A DNA stretch of 64,000 bases from Pseudomonas sp. R4-35-07 (GCF_003852235.1 NZ_CP027732.1:5456001-5520000); one strand, 5' to 3'; positions 1 to 8,488 are shown, counted from the stretch's first letter. Numbers and translations: made by a program. The notes: generated by a model not told the origin, from the letters alone.

Positions 1-479
1 GCATGGGCGGCACCTCGATCTTCCGTCACCGCGCGGGCGACCCGAACCTCTCGGTGATCCTGGAAACCCTGACCGCGCTGGGCACCCAGCAGATCATGGG
101 CCAGGCCTACCTGCCAGCGATCAAGGATGGCGACAAACGCATCCTGATGATCGACGGCGAGCCGGTGGATTATTGCCTGGCGCGCATCCCGGCGGCCGGC
201 GAGACCCGTGGCAACCTGGCGGCCGGTGGCCGTGGTGAAGCGCGGCCGTTGTCGGACAAGGACCGCTGGATCGCCGCTCAAGTCGGCCCGACCCTTCGCG
301 AAAAAGGTCTGCTGTTCGTAGGACTTGACGTAATTGGCGAAAACCTCACCGAGATCAACGTCACCAGCCCGACCTGTATTCGCGAGATTGATAACGCATT
401 TGGCACCAACATCGGCGAAATGCTGATGGCCGCGATAGATGCGAAGCTGCAAGGGGCAAGCTCCAAGCGGCAAGGTTAA
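1..479 (+). CDS. gshB: Glutathione synthetase, C-terminal part (5' end outside window)
   Basis: Glutathione synthetase is the ATP-grasp enzyme that joins gamma-glutamylcysteine to glycine in the cytoplasm. Only about the last 158 residues are in the window; the reading frame is open to the left edge. Visible family features are [13 protein letters not shown], the glycine-rich NLAAGGRGE stretch and the C-terminal [17 protein letters not shown] metal- and nucleotide-binding region. The last residues (roughly [11 protein letters not shown]) do not look like the family. They are encoded by a CAAGCT-type repeat that runs over the stop codon, so the native C-terminus was probably altered by that repeat. 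tonB follows on the same strand. Identification is secure despite the truncation by the window edge. Confidence 0.93.
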   Translation, partial: MGGTSIFRHRAGDPNLSVILETLTALGTQQIMGQAYLPAIKDGDKRILMIDGEPVDYCLARIPAAGETRGNLAAGGRGEARPLSDKDRWIAAQVGPTLREKGLLFVGLDVIGENLTEINVTSPTCIREIDNAFGTNIGEMLMAAIDAKLQGASSKRQG

Positions 480-530
480 AGCCGGACTACGTCAAAGCTT
501 GCAGCTTGTAACTTGTCGCTTGAAGCTAAA
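443..530. repeat. CAAGCT/GCTTG-rich inverted repeat overlapping the gshB 3' end
   Basis: A left arm of AAGCTGCAAGGGGCAAGC type faces a right arm rich in GCTTGCAGCTTGTAACTTG. The left arm lies inside the gshB coding sequence and supplies its last codons. The unit could form an imperfect hairpin between gshB and tonB. Its sequence differs from the three REP families elsewhere in the window. Confidence 0.55.
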
Positions 531-570
531 AACCAACATTGCGCTATCATGCCGAACCCAGATACACGCG

Positions 571-1488
571 ATGTTGGTTTTTATGCCTCTGCCGTCCGAA
601 CTGCCCCCCGAACTCTCCCACAGCGGCGTGCGCCCGGCTGATCGGCTCGGATTTACCCTGTTCCTGGCAGCGCTGATTCACCTCGCACTGATCCTCGGCC
701 TGGGTTTCACCATGGTCGAACCCAAGCAGATCACCAAAACCCTGGAAATCACGCTGGCCACCTTCAAGAGCGATAAAAAGCCCGAGAAGGCCGATTTTCT
801 CGCCCAGGAGAACCAGCAAGGCAGCGGCACGCTCGACAAGAAAGCCGTGCCCAAGACCACCGAAGTGGCGCCGTTCCAGGACAACAAGGTCAACAAAGTC
901 ACCCCACCGCCGGCTCCCAAGCCTGAAGTCAAACAGGCCACGCCCAAGGCTGCCGTGACCACGGTTGCGCCCAAACCGCAAAAAGCCCCGACCCAGCGAG
1001 AAAAGACCAAGACCGAGCCCAAACCCGAGCCCGTCAAGCCTGCGCCAACGTTCGATAGCTCGACGCTGTCCGACGAGATTTCCAGCCTCGAAGCCGAACT
1101 GGCCCACGAACAGCAGCTCTACGCCAAGCGCCCGCGCATCTACCGCCTGAACGCCGCCTCGACCATGCGCGACAAAGGCGCCTGGTATAAGGACGAATGG
1201 CGCAAGAAAGTCGAGCGCATCGGCAACCTCAACTATCCGGAGGAGGCGCGCCGCCAGCAGATCTACGGCAATTTGCGCTTGCTGGTGTCGATTAACCGCG
1301 ATGGTTCGCTGTATGAAGTGCAGGTACTGGAGTCGTCCGGCCAGCCCTTGCTGGACCAGGCCGCCCAGCGCATCGTGCGCCTGGCCGCGCCCTTCGCGCC
1401 TTTTACGGGCGACTTGAACGATGTGGACCGCCTGGAAATCATCCGCACCTGGAAATTCGCCAAGGGTGACCGCCTTTCCAGCAACTAA
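571..1488 (+). CDS. tonB: TonB-family energy transducer (TonB3-like)
   Basis: TonB proteins pass proton-motive-force energy from the inner membrane to outer-membrane partners. From the ATG at 571 the protein has 305 residues; an ATG at 583 is equally possible. A single hydrophobic segment lies at about residues 28-47, followed by a Lys/Pro- and Glu/Pro-rich periplasmic spacer. The C-terminal TonB domain carries YPEEARRQQIYGNLRLLVSI and ends near WKFAKGD. It lies next to gshB, as does tonB3 of P. aeruginosa, which is known to affect type IV pilus assembly and twitching. No exbB or exbD is adjacent, so it must share an ExbBD complex encoded elsewhere. A pilus role here is inference from the position and from pilT nearby. 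Confidence 0.85.
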   Translation: MLVFMPLPSELPPELSHSGVRPADRLGFTLFLAALIHLALILGLGFTMVEPKQITKTLEITLATFKSDKKPEKADFLAQENQQGSGTLDKKAVPKTTEVAPFQDNKVNKVTPPPAPKPEVKQATPKAAVTTVAPKPQKAPTQREKTKTEPKPEPVKPAPTFDSSTLSDEISSLEAELAHEQQLYAKRPRIYRLNAASTMRDKGAWYKDEWRKKVERIGNLNYPEEARRQQIYGNLRLLVSINRDGSLYEVQVLESSGQPLLDQAAQRIVRLAAPFAPFTGDLNDVDRLEIIRTWKFAKGDRLSSN

Positions 1489-1498
1489 TCGCCGGATC

Positions 1499-1607
1499 AT
1501 TCCCACGCTCCGCGTGGGAATGCTGCCCCGGACGCTCCGCGTCCTGTTTTAAAGCCGCGACGCTGAGCGTCACCGGATACGTTCCCACGCAGAGCGTGGG
1601 AACGATC
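1499..1607. repeat. Inverted repeat, TTCCCACGCTCCGCGTGGGAA family
   Basis: The unit starts with TCCCACGCTCCGCGTGGGA and ends with TTCCCACGCAGAGCGTGGGAA, with GGACGCTCCGCGTCC and a GACGCTGAGCGTC-like palindrome between them. The same family recurs at 48799-48910 and 52874-52992. It sits between tonB and algH. Confidence 0.8.
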
Positions 1608-1656
1608 AGTAACTCCCAGCTTGTCAGTTCGCCCCTCCAACGCCACACTAGTGGAC

Positions 1657-2226
1657 ATGAAAAATGTCAGCCCGACCTACCTCAAGCATCACTTCCTGAT
1701 CGCCATGCCCCATATGGCCGACCCGAACTTTGCGCAGACCTTGACCTACATCGTCGAGCACACGGCCAATGGTGCCATGGGGCTGGTGGTGAACCGCCCG
1801 CAGGAGCTGAACCTGGCCGATATCCTCGAGCAGCTGCGCCCGGAAATCGATCCGCCAGCCAGCTGCCAAGGCGTGCCGATCTACATCGGCGGGCCGGTGC
1901 AGACTGATCGTGGCTTCGTGTTGCACCCAAGCGGGCCGAAGTTCCAGGCCACGGTAGACCTTGAGGGCGTCTCGCTGTCCACGTCCCAGGATGTGTTGTT
2001 CGCGATTGCCGACGGCGTCGGCCCCGAGCAAAGTGTGATCACTCTGGGATACGCCGGTTGGGAAGCCGGGCAGTTGGAGGCCGAACTGGCCAGCAATGCC
2101 TGGCTGACCTGCCCGTTCGACGCCGACATCCTCTTCAATACCGCCAGCGAACTGCGCCTGGAAGCCGCCGCCGCCAAGCTGCGGGTCAACCTCAGCCTGT
2201 TGACCAGCCAGGCGGGGCACGCCTGA
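1657..2226 (+). CDS. algH: YqgE/AlgH family protein
   Basis: DUF179-family protein of 189 residues. The name comes from a reported effect on alginate production in P. aeruginosa, but its biochemical role is not established. Recognisable features are the N-terminal YLKHHFLIAMPHM, the GAMGLVVNRP segment and the GYAGWEAGQLE motif near residue 135. The start at 1657 (MKNVSPTY) fits the family; the GTG at 1651 is an alternative. The stop overlaps the start of ruvX (TGATG), a gene pair kept together in many gammaproteobacteria, which argues for translational coupling. Confidence 0.9.
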   Translation: MKNVSPTYLKHHFLIAMPHMADPNFAQTLTYIVEHTANGAMGLVVNRPQELNLADILEQLRPEIDPPASCQGVPIYIGGPVQTDRGFVLHPSGPKFQATVDLEGVSLSTSQDVLFAIADGVGPEQSVITLGYAGWEAGQLEAELASNAWLTCPFDADILFNTASELRLEAAAAKLRVNLSLLTSQAGHA

Positions 2227-2663
2227 TGGCTTTGCGTCTGATCCTGGGGTTCGACTACGGCACCAAACAGATCGGCGTAGCGGTGGGCCAGGTGATCACC
2301 GGCCAGGCCCGCGAGCTGTGCACATTGAAGGCCCAGAACGGCGTGCCGGACTGGAACCAGGTCGAAGCGCTGATCAAGGAATGGAAGCCCGATGCCGTCG
2401 TGGTCGGCCTGCCCCTGAACATGGACGGCACGCCCAGCGAGATGTGCCTGCGCGCCGAAAAGTTCGCGCGCCGCCTCAATGGCCGCTACAACCTGCCCTT
2501 CTATACCCACGACGAGCGCCTGACCACCTTTGAAGCCAAGGGCGAGCGCCGTGACCGTGGCGGGCAGAAGGGCAGTTACCGCGACAACCCCGTGGATGCC
2601 ATCGCCGCCGCCCTGTTGCTGCAGGGTTGGCTGGATGAAAACACCGCTTTATTTGAATCCTGA
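2226..2663 (+). CDS. ruvX: Putative pre-16S rRNA nuclease / Holliday junction resolvase-like YqgF
   Basis: A 145-residue RNase H-fold protein of the YqgF family. It is implicated in maturation of the 16S rRNA 5' end and structurally resembles RuvC. The first acidic motif is GFDYGTKQIGVAVG (residues 8-21). A central segment carries VVGLPLNMDGT, then DERLTT and the terminal DNPVDAIAAALLLQ hold further catalytic acids. The ATG at 2226 overlaps the algH stop. A weak hairpin and a REP pair follow, so the algH-ruvX unit probably ends here, although pyrR continues on the same strand. Confidence 0.92.
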   Translation: MALRLILGFDYGTKQIGVAVGQVITGQARELCTLKAQNGVPDWNQVEALIKEWKPDAVVVGLPLNMDGTPSEMCLRAEKFARRLNGRYNLPFYTHDERLTTFEAKGERRDRGGQKGSYRDNPVDAIAAALLLQGWLDENTALFES

Positions 2664-2668
2664 CTGAC

Positions 2669-2692
2669 GCGGCTTGCTGCTTTGCCGCTTTT
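2669..2692 (+). terminator. Weak hairpin with short T run after ruvX
   Basis: GCGGC at 2669-2673 can pair with GCCGC at 2684-2688, and four T residues follow directly before a REP. The stem is only 5 bp, so this is a tentative intrinsic terminator. Confidence 0.35.
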
Positions 2693-2791
2693 GTAGGAGC
2701 GAGCTTGCTCGCGAAGAACTCACAGGCACCGCGTACATCCAGGCTTCACGCGTTATCGTTGACGTTTCTCGCGAGCAAGCTCGCTCCTACA
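2692..2791. repeat. REP pair, TGTAGGAGCGAGCTTGCTCGCGA family
   Basis: A head REP TGTAGGAGCGAGCTTGCTCG is followed after about 55 bp by its reverse complement CGAGCAAGCTCGCTCCTACA. This is a paired REP (BIME/REPIN-like). The GTAG before the palindrome is the tetranucleotide typical of REPs associated with RAYT transposases. It lies between ruvX and pyrR. Confidence 0.9.
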
Positions 2792-2810
2792 CACTTAATG
2801 AGGAGCCACC

Positions 2811-3317
2811 ATGAGCCTGCCCAATCCCGCCGAACTGATCAGCCAGATGGCGATACGCCTCAAGGCGCACCTGGAACACCGTGCCATCGGCGAACCGCGC
2901 TTTATCGGCATCCGCACCGGTGGTGTGTGGGTGGCCCAGGCGTTGCTGGAAGAGCTGGGCAGCGACTCGCCCCTGGGCACGCTGGATGTGTCCTTCTACC
3001 GTGACGATTTCAGCCAGAACGGCCTGCATCCGCAAGTGCGCCCCTCACAGCTGCCGTTCGAGATCGAAGGCCAGCACCTAGTGCTGATCGACGACGTATT
3101 GATGAGCGGGCGTACCATACGCGCAGCCATGAATGAGCTGTTCGACTACGGCCGCCCGGCCAGTATCACCCTGGTGTGCCTGCTGGACCTGGAGGCTGGG
3201 GAATTGCCGATCAGCCCGGATGTGGTCGGTGCGACGCTGTCTTTGCAAGCCCACCAGCGGGTAAAATTGTCCGGTCCAACGCCGCTCGAACTCGAACTGC
3301 AAGACCTTGCCCTTTAA
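2811..3317 (+). CDS. pyrR: Bifunctional PyrR: pyr regulator / uracil phosphoribosyltransferase
   Basis: A 168-residue type I phosphoribosyltransferase homologue. PyrR proteins convert uracil and PRPP to UMP, and in many bacteria also control pyr gene expression. The PRPP-binding loop is [12 protein letters not shown] at residues 91-102, with the usual IGIRTGGVW motif near residue 32. A strong purine-rich ribosome site (GAGGAG) lies just before the ATG at 2811. It is followed after 25 bp by pyrB, the normal Pseudomonas order pyrR-pyrB-pyrC'. I did not identify a PyrR-binding attenuator in the short space upstream of pyrB. Confidence 0.93.
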   Translation: MSLPNPAELISQMAIRLKAHLEHRAIGEPRFIGIRTGGVWVAQALLEELGSDSPLGTLDVSFYRDDFSQNGLHPQVRPSQLPFEIEGQHLVLIDDVLMSGRTIRAAMNELFDYGRPASITLVCLLDLEAGELPISPDVVGATLSLQAHQRVKLSGPTPLELELQDLAL

Positions 3318-3342
3318 CCCGCCTTGTAAAAGAGTCCCCGCG

Positions 3343-4347
3343 ATGACGCCTCTAGATGCCAAGCGCCCGCTGCAGCTCAATGCTCAGGGTCAGTTGCAAC
3401 ATTTCTTGTCCCTCGATGGTTTGCCCCGCGAACTGCTCACCGAAATCCTCGACACCGCTGACTCGTTCCTCGAAGTCGGTGGCCGGGCGGTGAAAAAAGT
3501 CCCGCTGCTGCGCGGCAAGACCATCTGCAACGTGTTCTTCGAGAACTCCACGCGCACCCGTACCACCTTTGAGCTGGCCGCCCAGCGGCTGTCGGCCGAC
3601 GTGATCACGCTGAACGTATCCACCTCGTCGGCCAGCAAAGGCGAAACCCTGCTCGACACCTTGCGCAACCTGGAGGCCATGGCCGCAGACATGTTCGTGG
3701 TACGCCATGGCGATTCCGGCGCGGCGCATTTCATCGCTGAACATGTCTGCCCGAATGTGGCGATCATCAATGGCGGCGATGGCCGCCACGCCCACCCGAC
3801 CCAGGGCATGCTCGACATGCTTACCATCCGTCGGCACAAAGGCAGCTTTGAAAACCTCTCGGTGGCCATCGTCGGCGACATCCTGCACTCGCGGGTCGCG
3901 CGCTCGAACATGCTGGCCCTGAAGACCCTCGGCTGCCCGGACATTCGCGTGATCGCGCCAAAAACCTTGCTGCCTGTTGGGGTCGAACAGTACGGCGTGA
4001 AGGTCTACACCGACATGGCCGAAGGCCTCAAGGATGTCGACGTGGTGATCATGTTGCGCCTGCAACGCGAACGCATGGCCGGTGGCCTGCTGCCGAGCGA
4101 GGGCGAGTTCTACCGCCTGTTCGGCCTGACCACCGCACGCCTGGCCGGTGCCAAGCCGGATGCCATCGTGATGCACCCCGGCCCGATCAACCGAGGGGTG
4201 GAAATCGAGTCGGCGGTGGCGGACGGCCCGCAGTCGGTGATTCTCAACCAGGTGACCTACGGCATCGCCATCCGCATGGCCGTGCTGTCCATGGCCATGA
4301 GCGGGCAAACCGCGCAACGTCAATTCGAGCAGGAGAACGCCCAGTGA
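3343..4347 (+). CDS. pyrB: Aspartate carbamoyltransferase catalytic chain
   Basis: ATCase condenses carbamoyl phosphate with aspartate in the first committed step of pyrimidine synthesis. From the ATG at 3343 it has 334 residues. The carbamoyl-phosphate loop is STRTRTTFE (residues 69-77), with SSASKGETL and [10 protein letters not shown] further on. The N-terminal extension of about 30 residues before the catalytic fold is typical of the large class A Pseudomonas enzyme, where it is known to contribute to nucleotide inhibition. The stop overlaps the pyrC' start by 4 bp, consistent with the two subunits being made together for the dodecameric PyrB6-PyrC'6 complex. Confidence 0.95.
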   Translation: MTPLDAKRPLQLNAQGQLQHFLSLDGLPRELLTEILDTADSFLEVGGRAVKKVPLLRGKTICNVFFENSTRTRTTFELAAQRLSADVITLNVSTSSASKGETLLDTLRNLEAMAADMFVVRHGDSGAAHFIAEHVCPNVAIINGGDGRHAHPTQGMLDMLTIRRHKGSFENLSVAIVGDILHSRVARSNMLALKTLGCPDIRVIAPKTLLPVGVEQYGVKVYTDMAEGLKDVDVVIMLRLQRERMAGGLLPSEGEFYRLFGLTTARLAGAKPDAIVMHPGPINRGVEIESAVADGPQSVILNQVTYGIAIRMAVLSMAMSGQTAQRQFEQENAQ

Positions 4348-5615
4348 AGCTCAGCATCCTCGGCGCCCGCGTCATCGATCCGGCCAGTGGCCTGGATCGC
4401 GTTACCGACCTTCATCTGGACGCCGGCAAGATCGTCGCCATTGGCGCAGCGCCGGCAGGCTTTCTTGCCGTCGAGAGCATCGACGCCAAAGGCCTGGTGG
4501 CCGCGCCAGGGCTGGTGGACCTTAACGTCGCCCTGCGCGAGCCGGGCTACAGCCGCAAAGGCAACATCACCAGCGAAACCCGTGCGGCCGCCGCCGGTGG
4601 CGTGACCAGCCTGTGCTGCCCGCCGAACACCAAGCCGATCCTCGATACCTCGGCGGTCACCGAGTTGATCCTCGACCGTGCTCGTGAAGCGGGTAATTGC
4701 AAAGTGTTCCCTGTCGGCGCCTTGAGCAAAGGCCTGGAAGGCGAACAACTGGCTGAGCTGATCGCCTTGCGCGACGCCGGTTGTGTGGCGTTCAGCAACG
4801 GCCTGGAAAGCTTTCGCAGCAGCCGTACCTTGTGCCGTGCCCTGGAATACGCGGCCACCTTCGACCTGACGGTGATCTTTCATTCCCAGGACCGCGACCT
4901 GGCCGAAGGCGGCCTGGCCCATGAAGGCGCGGTGGCCAGCTTCCTCGGCTTGCCGGGCATCCCGGAAACCGCAGAAACCGTGGCCCTGGCCCGTGATTTG
5001 TTGCTGGTGGAACAAAGCGGCGTACGCGCGCACTTCAGCCAACTGACCAGCACCCGCGGCGTCGCCCTGATCGCCCAGGCCCAGGCCCGCGGCTTGCCGG
5101 TGACGGCAGACGTGGCGCTGTATCAGTTGATACTGACCGACGAAGCGCTGATCGACTTCTCCAGCCTCTATCACGTGCAGCCGCCGCTGCGCACCCTGGC
5201 CGACCGTGAAGGTTTGCGCGCGGCAGTAAAGTCGGGCGTGGTCTCGGCGATTTCCAGCCACCACCAGCCCCACGAGCGCGATGCCAAGCTGGCGCCGTTT
5301 GGCACCACCGAGCCGGGTATCAGCAGCGTCGAGCTGCTGCTGCCGCTGGCGATGACCTTAGTGGAGGATGGCTTGCTGGACCTGCCTACGCTGCTGGCAC
5401 GTCTGAGCACCGGCCCGGCCCAGGCCTTGCGCTTGCCGGCGGGCCAGCTGGCGGTGGGGTCGGCGGCGGACCTGGTGCTATTTGACCCGGCCAGCTCCAC
5501 GGTTGCCGGGGAGCACTGGCTGTCCAAGGGGGAAAATTGCCCGTTCATTGGTCACAGCCTGCCGGCGACGGTGCGGTACACCCTGATGGATGGGCGGATC
5601 AGCTACCAGGCTTGA
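4344..5615 (+). CDS. pyrX: Non-catalytic dihydroorotase-like subunit of ATCase (PyrC')
   Basis: An amidohydrolase-fold protein of 423 residues that partners PyrB in class A ATCases. The N-terminal zinc motif of active dihydroorotases (Asp-x-His-x-His) reads [10 protein letters not shown] here, with Asn61 and Ala63 in place of both histidines. The enzyme should therefore not bind the catalytic metal. This matches the known P. aeruginosa and P. putida pyrC' products, which lack dihydroorotase activity but are needed for ATCase assembly. The overlap with pyrB supports a stoichiometric partner role. A true dihydroorotase must be encoded elsewhere. The gene ends just before an IS-interrupted REP. 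Confidence 0.93.
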   Translation: MKLSILGARVIDPASGLDRVTDLHLDAGKIVAIGAAPAGFLAVESIDAKGLVAAPGLVDLNVALREPGYSRKGNITSETRAAAAGGVTSLCCPPNTKPILDTSAVTELILDRAREAGNCKVFPVGALSKGLEGEQLAELIALRDAGCVAFSNGLESFRSSRTLCRALEYAATFDLTVIFHSQDRDLAEGGLAHEGAVASFLGLPGIPETAETVALARDLLLVEQSGVRAHFSQLTSTRGVALIAQAQARGLPVTADVALYQLILTDEALIDFSSLYHVQPPLRTLADREGLRAAVKSGVVSAISSHHQPHERDAKLAPFGTTEPGISSVELLLPLAMTLVEDGLLDLPTLLARLSTGPAQALRLPAGQLAVGSAADLVLFDPASSTVAGEHWLSKGENCPFIGHSLPATVRYTLMDGRISYQA

Positions 5616-5662
5616 AGCCGATCTGAAGCGAACACAAAAAATGTGGGAGGGGGCTTGCCCCG

Positions 5663-6938
5663 GTACAAACCGGGGACATCGTTTACATTTCTAACCGGGG
5701 ACATGGTTTACAGGTTAATACGCATGATCAGGAGGTAACTGATCATGCCCTGGAACCAAGAGTCTCCGATGAATCAACGAATCAGACTGGTCGCTGACTG
5801 GCTTTCTGGTAATTACACCAAAAGCCAGCTGGCGCGCCGCTTTAACGTAAGTCGGCCTACCGTCGACAAATGGATCGGCCGGCACAATGGCGATTTAAAG
5901 TCGTTAGCCGAACTGTCCCGACGCCCTCACAACAGCCCCAATAAAATCGACGATGAAATCCTGGCCCGTGTGGTGGCGATGAAGGAGGCGCACGATAAAT
6001 GGGGTCCGAAGAAGCTTCTCGAGCTATTGCGACTTGAAGATCCCTCCATCGCCTGGCCTTCCCCAAGTACAGCAGGCCAATGGCTTGATCGACTTGGGCT
6101 CGTCCAAAAGCGGCGCTTCAAGCGCAGACACGGTACTTCCCCTGTAGTAATGCGCGAGGCCAACGAACCTAACCAGACGTGGTGCGCCGACTACAAAGGG
6201 CAATTCAAAATGCATAACGCGCAGATGTGCTTCCCTTTGACCATCACAGACCACGCTTCCCGGATGATTTTGGCGTGCAGGGCTCATTCAAAGATCAAGA
6301 CTGAACCTGTTAAACAAGCCTTTGAGAGACTGTTTCAGGAGTACGGCATGCCCGAAGTTATTCGGTCGGACAACGGTGTTCCGTTTGCCTCTCCTGGCCT
6401 GGCAAGAATATCCACGCTGGCAGTTTGGTGGATACGTCTGGGCATCTATCCGGAGCGCACCATGCCAGGAAGACCGGCCCAAAATGGTCGCCATGAGCGG
6501 ATGCACCGTAGCTTGAAACTGGAGCTGCCCTTAGGAGAAAACTTAATCGAGCAGCAGCTTTTGCTGGAGCATTTCAGGCATGAGTTCAATTACGTGCGCC
6601 CTCATGAAGCGCTCGGTATGAAGCGTCCAGGGGACGTGTATGTGCCGTCTACCCGGATTTACCCAGGATGCTTGCCGGATGTGGAGTATCCGTCCGAAAT
6701 GAAGGTTCGAAGCGTCAGACAGGACGGGTCGATCAAGTGGAACGGCAAGTTGGTATTTATCAGCGAGGCGCTGTCAGGGGAGCAGATAGGGCTTAAAGAG
6801 GCTGAGGATGATGTTTGGGATTTGTACTTGTGTGATTATCCCCTGGGAAGGCTTGGGCGAGGTATGACCCGCGTCCAAGCCTCAAATGTGTAAACGATGT
6901 CCCCGGTTTCAGATGTAAACGATGTCTACGGTTCTACA
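5663..6938 (+). mobile_element. IS481-family insertion sequence, complete, 1276 bp
   Basis: The element is flanked on both sides by CCCCG (5658-5662 and 6939-6943), a likely 5-bp target duplication. Its ends are imperfect inverted repeats of about 50 bp: the left begins GTACAAACCGGGGACATC and the right, reverse-complemented, begins TGTAGAACCGTAGACATC. Each end contains two copies of an ACCGGGGACATcGTTTACA-like unit, probably transposase-binding sites; the outermost right-end copy has diverged. The single long gene inside is an intact transposase. The insertion point is inside the left arm of a REP. The terminal bases were set by comparing the two ends and could be off by one or two. Confidence 0.9.
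5745..6893 (+). CDS. IS481-family DDE transposase
   Basis: A 382-residue transposase that appears intact. The N-terminal helix-turn-helix (KSQLARRFNVSRPTVDKWIGR, about residues 27-47) should bind the terminal repeats. The integrase catalytic core carries Asp in TWCADYKG, Asp in VIRSDNGVPF and Glu in QNGRHERMHRSLK, a complete DDE triad. A very good Shine-Dalgarno (AGGAGG at 5730-5735) precedes the ATG at 5745. The codon choice is more AT-rich than in the neighbours, consistent with recent arrival. It stops only 45 bp before the right end of the IS. Confidence 0.94.
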   Translation: MPWNQESPMNQRIRLVADWLSGNYTKSQLARRFNVSRPTVDKWIGRHNGDLKSLAELSRRPHNSPNKIDDEILARVVAMKEAHDKWGPKKLLELLRLEDPSIAWPSPSTAGQWLDRLGLVQKRRFKRRHGTSPVVMREANEPNQTWCADYKGQFKMHNAQMCFPLTITDHASRMILACRAHSKIKTEPVKQAFERLFQEYGMPEVIRSDNGVPFASPGLARISTLAVWWIRLGIYPERTMPGRPAQNGRHERMHRSLKLELPLGENLIEQQLLLEHFRHEFNYVRPHEALGMKRPGDVYVPSTRIYPGCLPDVEYPSEMKVRSVRQDGSIKWNGKLVFISEALSGEQIGLKEAEDDVWDLYLCDYPLGRLGRGMTRVQASNV

Positions 6939-7035
6939 CCCCGATTGCGGTGGGTCAGTCAGCTTATCTGTAGCTGACCCACTGCTATCGGGGGCAAGCC
7001 CCCTCCCACATTGATTTTCTATTAGGCCTAAACGA

Positions 7036-7464
7036 TCAGCGCCCGTTGTTACGCTCGGCATTGCGGATCGAAATCTGGCTGTTCAATGTCCAGAAGTCGT
7101 ACAGCACCCCCACCAGGAACAAACCGCCGGTCAGCAGGTAGATCAGGCCGGTGATCCATTTGCCCTGGTACATCCGGTGCACACCGAACACGCCCAGGAA
7201 TGCCAACAGAATCCAGGCCACGTTGTACTCGATGGGCCCGGCGGTAAAACGCAGGTCAGCTTCACGGTCCATGGCCGGGATCAGGAACAGGTCGATCAGC
7301 CAGCCAATGCCGAGCAGGCCGAAGGTGAAAAACCAGATCGTGCCGGTGACCGGCTTGCCGTAATAGAAGCGATGCGCTCCGGTAAAACCGAAAATCCATA
7401 GCAGGTAACCGATCACCTTGCTGTGGGTGTCTTGCTGCGAAGCAACCTGTTGATAGGTGTTCAT
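7036..7464 (-). CDS. Tandem TM2-domain membrane protein
   Basis: A 142-residue membrane protein with two TM2 units. The first has GYLLWIFGFTGAHRFYYGK (about residues 19-37) and the second AWILLAFLGVFGVHRMYQGK (about 83-102). Each unit is two hydrophobic helices with a conserved Gly-x-His-Arg turn between. The function of bacterial TM2 proteins is unknown. It is divergent from the NlpC/P60 gene across 249 bp and convergent with pyrC'. No enzymatic residues are visible. Confidence 0.8.
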   Translation of the reverse strand: MNTYQQVASQQDTHSKVIGYLLWIFGFTGAHRFYYGKPVTGTIWFFTFGLLGIGWLIDLFLIPAMDREADLRFTAGPIEYNVAWILLAFLGVFGVHRMYQGKWITGLIYLLTGGLFLVGVLYDFWTLNSQISIRNAERNNGR

Positions 7465-7653
7465 GAACTACCTCTTTTCACTCAATAGATAAATTTGTTC
7501 ATTTTTTTTGTGACTTTTTTACGGGCGCCCGACGTACGGCAAATGGTATCTTCCTGCCCTCAAAGCCTTATGCCGCCTGACTTGTGTCGGACAATTGCGA
7601 CGAATCGTCGCGTTTTTGCTGAATTTGACCTCAAGGTTCAGTCGACAAACGGC

Positions 7654-7682
7654 CTGAGAACGACACCAAAACCTGTTATAAA
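7654..7682 (+). promoter_or_regulatory. Possible sigma70 promoter upstream of the NlpC/P60 gene
   Basis: TATAAA at 7677-7682 resembles a -10 box, and CTGAGA at 7654-7659, 17 bp upstream, matches TTGACA at 4 of 6 positions. The rest of the 7465-7713 gap is AT-rich and shows no further gene. Confidence 0.4.
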
Positions 7683-7713
7683 GTTGCGCGCAAACCCATA
7701 AGAGCCACGCCTA

Positions 7714-8352
7714 ATGCGACCATTTTTCAAGACATGGCTAACCATTTGCCTATTAATGCCACTGGCCGCCCACGCCACCAATCGTGAGCAACGTCTTCCA
7801 AACGTTAACGGTTTTACCCCTAAAGTTCATAGCACGCCCAGCACCGCCAAATCGGTAAAGCCGACTGTCAGCCGCCCGACTCAACTGAGCAAGGCCCACG
7901 GTAAAACGCTTTCCACCCAGCTGGCCGTGAATACCAAGCAAAGCAGCGATGTTCTCAGCCGTGCCGTCAACGTGCTCGGTACTCCTTATCGTTGGGGCGG
8001 CAGCAGCCCAAGTAAAGGGTTCGACTGCAGCGGCCTGGTGAAATATGCGTTCAACGATGTCAAGGCCGTGGATTTGCCGCGCACGTCCAACGCCATGGCC
8101 GCCGGCCACGGGTTGAAAGTCGATCGCAAAGACCTGAAGCCGGGCGATTTGTTGTTCTTCAAGCTCAAGAGCCGCCAGGTCAACCATGTTGCCATCTATC
8201 TGGGCAACGACCGCTTCATCCACGCGCCACGTCGTGGCAAGTCGGTGAGCATCGACACGCTGAAAAAGCCGTTCTGGGACAAGAACTACGTGATCGCCAA
8301 GCGGGTGCTGCCCAAAGAGCAGAACAACACCCTGCGGATCGTGCAGCGCTGA
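7714..8352 (+). CDS. C40-family (NlpC/P60) murein peptidase
   Basis: A 212-residue secreted protein with a signal peptide cut near residue 21 (LMPLAAHA). A Ser/Thr/Lys-rich linker follows, then a C-terminal NlpC/P60 domain from about residue 80. The catalytic triad is visible as Cys105 in FDCSGLV, His158 in NHVAIYLG and His170 in FIHAPR, with the usual GTPYRWGG lead-in. Family members cut the D-Glu to diaminopimelate bond of peptidoglycan stem peptides. It stands alone, and a REP follows the stop. It is probably a cell-wall remodelling enzyme, but the exact substrate is inferred from the family. Confidence 0.88.
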   Translation: MRPFFKTWLTICLLMPLAAHATNREQRLPNVNGFTPKVHSTPSTAKSVKPTVSRPTQLSKAHGKTLSTQLAVNTKQSSDVLSRAVNVLGTPYRWGGSSPSKGFDCSGLVKYAFNDVKAVDLPRTSNAMAAGHGLKVDRKDLKPGDLLFFKLKSRQVNHVAIYLGNDRFIHAPRRGKSVSIDTLKKPFWDKNYVIAKRVLPKEQNNTLRIVQR

Positions 8353-8372
8353 TTCCAGGCTGAAATGCAGTC

Positions 8373-8466
8373 AATGTGGGAGGGGGCTTGCTCCCGATAG
8401 CAGAGTGTCATTCAACAGATTTGTTGGCTGATCTACCGCTATCGGGAGCAAGCCCCCTCCCACATT
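8373..8466. repeat. REP pair (GTGGGAGGGGGCTTGC family)
   Basis: Left arm ATGTGGGAGGGGGCTTGCTC, right arm GAGCAAGCCCCCTCCCACAT. It lies between the convergent NlpC/P60 and pilT genes. Both arms carry the CTCCCGAT/ATCGGGAG variant, so they have co-varied. Confidence 0.92.
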
Positions 8467-8488
8467 TGGTTTCATTGTTTGCTGAAAC

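Larger units (their letters stand above)
5641..7011. repeat. REP pair (GTGGGAGGGGGCTTGC family) split by an IS element
   Basis: The left arm ATGTGGGAGGGGGCTTGCCC is at 5641-5660. The remainder, CGATTGCGGTGGGTCAG and the reverse-complement arm GGGGCAAGCCCCCTCCCACA, runs from about 6941 to 7011. Removing the IS and one copy of its target duplication restores a standard 94-bp paired REP between the convergent pyrC' and TM2 genes. Confidence 0.9.

Noticed and set aside
547..1506. Long open frame antisense to tonB (319 codons)
   Set aside because: It is the GC-rich shadow of tonB, with repetitive Gly/Leu/Arg composition and no recognisable domain. Similar antisense frames over pyrB, pyrC', ftsY and ilvD were discarded for the same reason.
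7495..7701. 68-codon frame between the TM2 and NlpC/P60 genes
   Set aside because: No ribosome site, no domain, and it covers the probable promoter of the peptidase gene.
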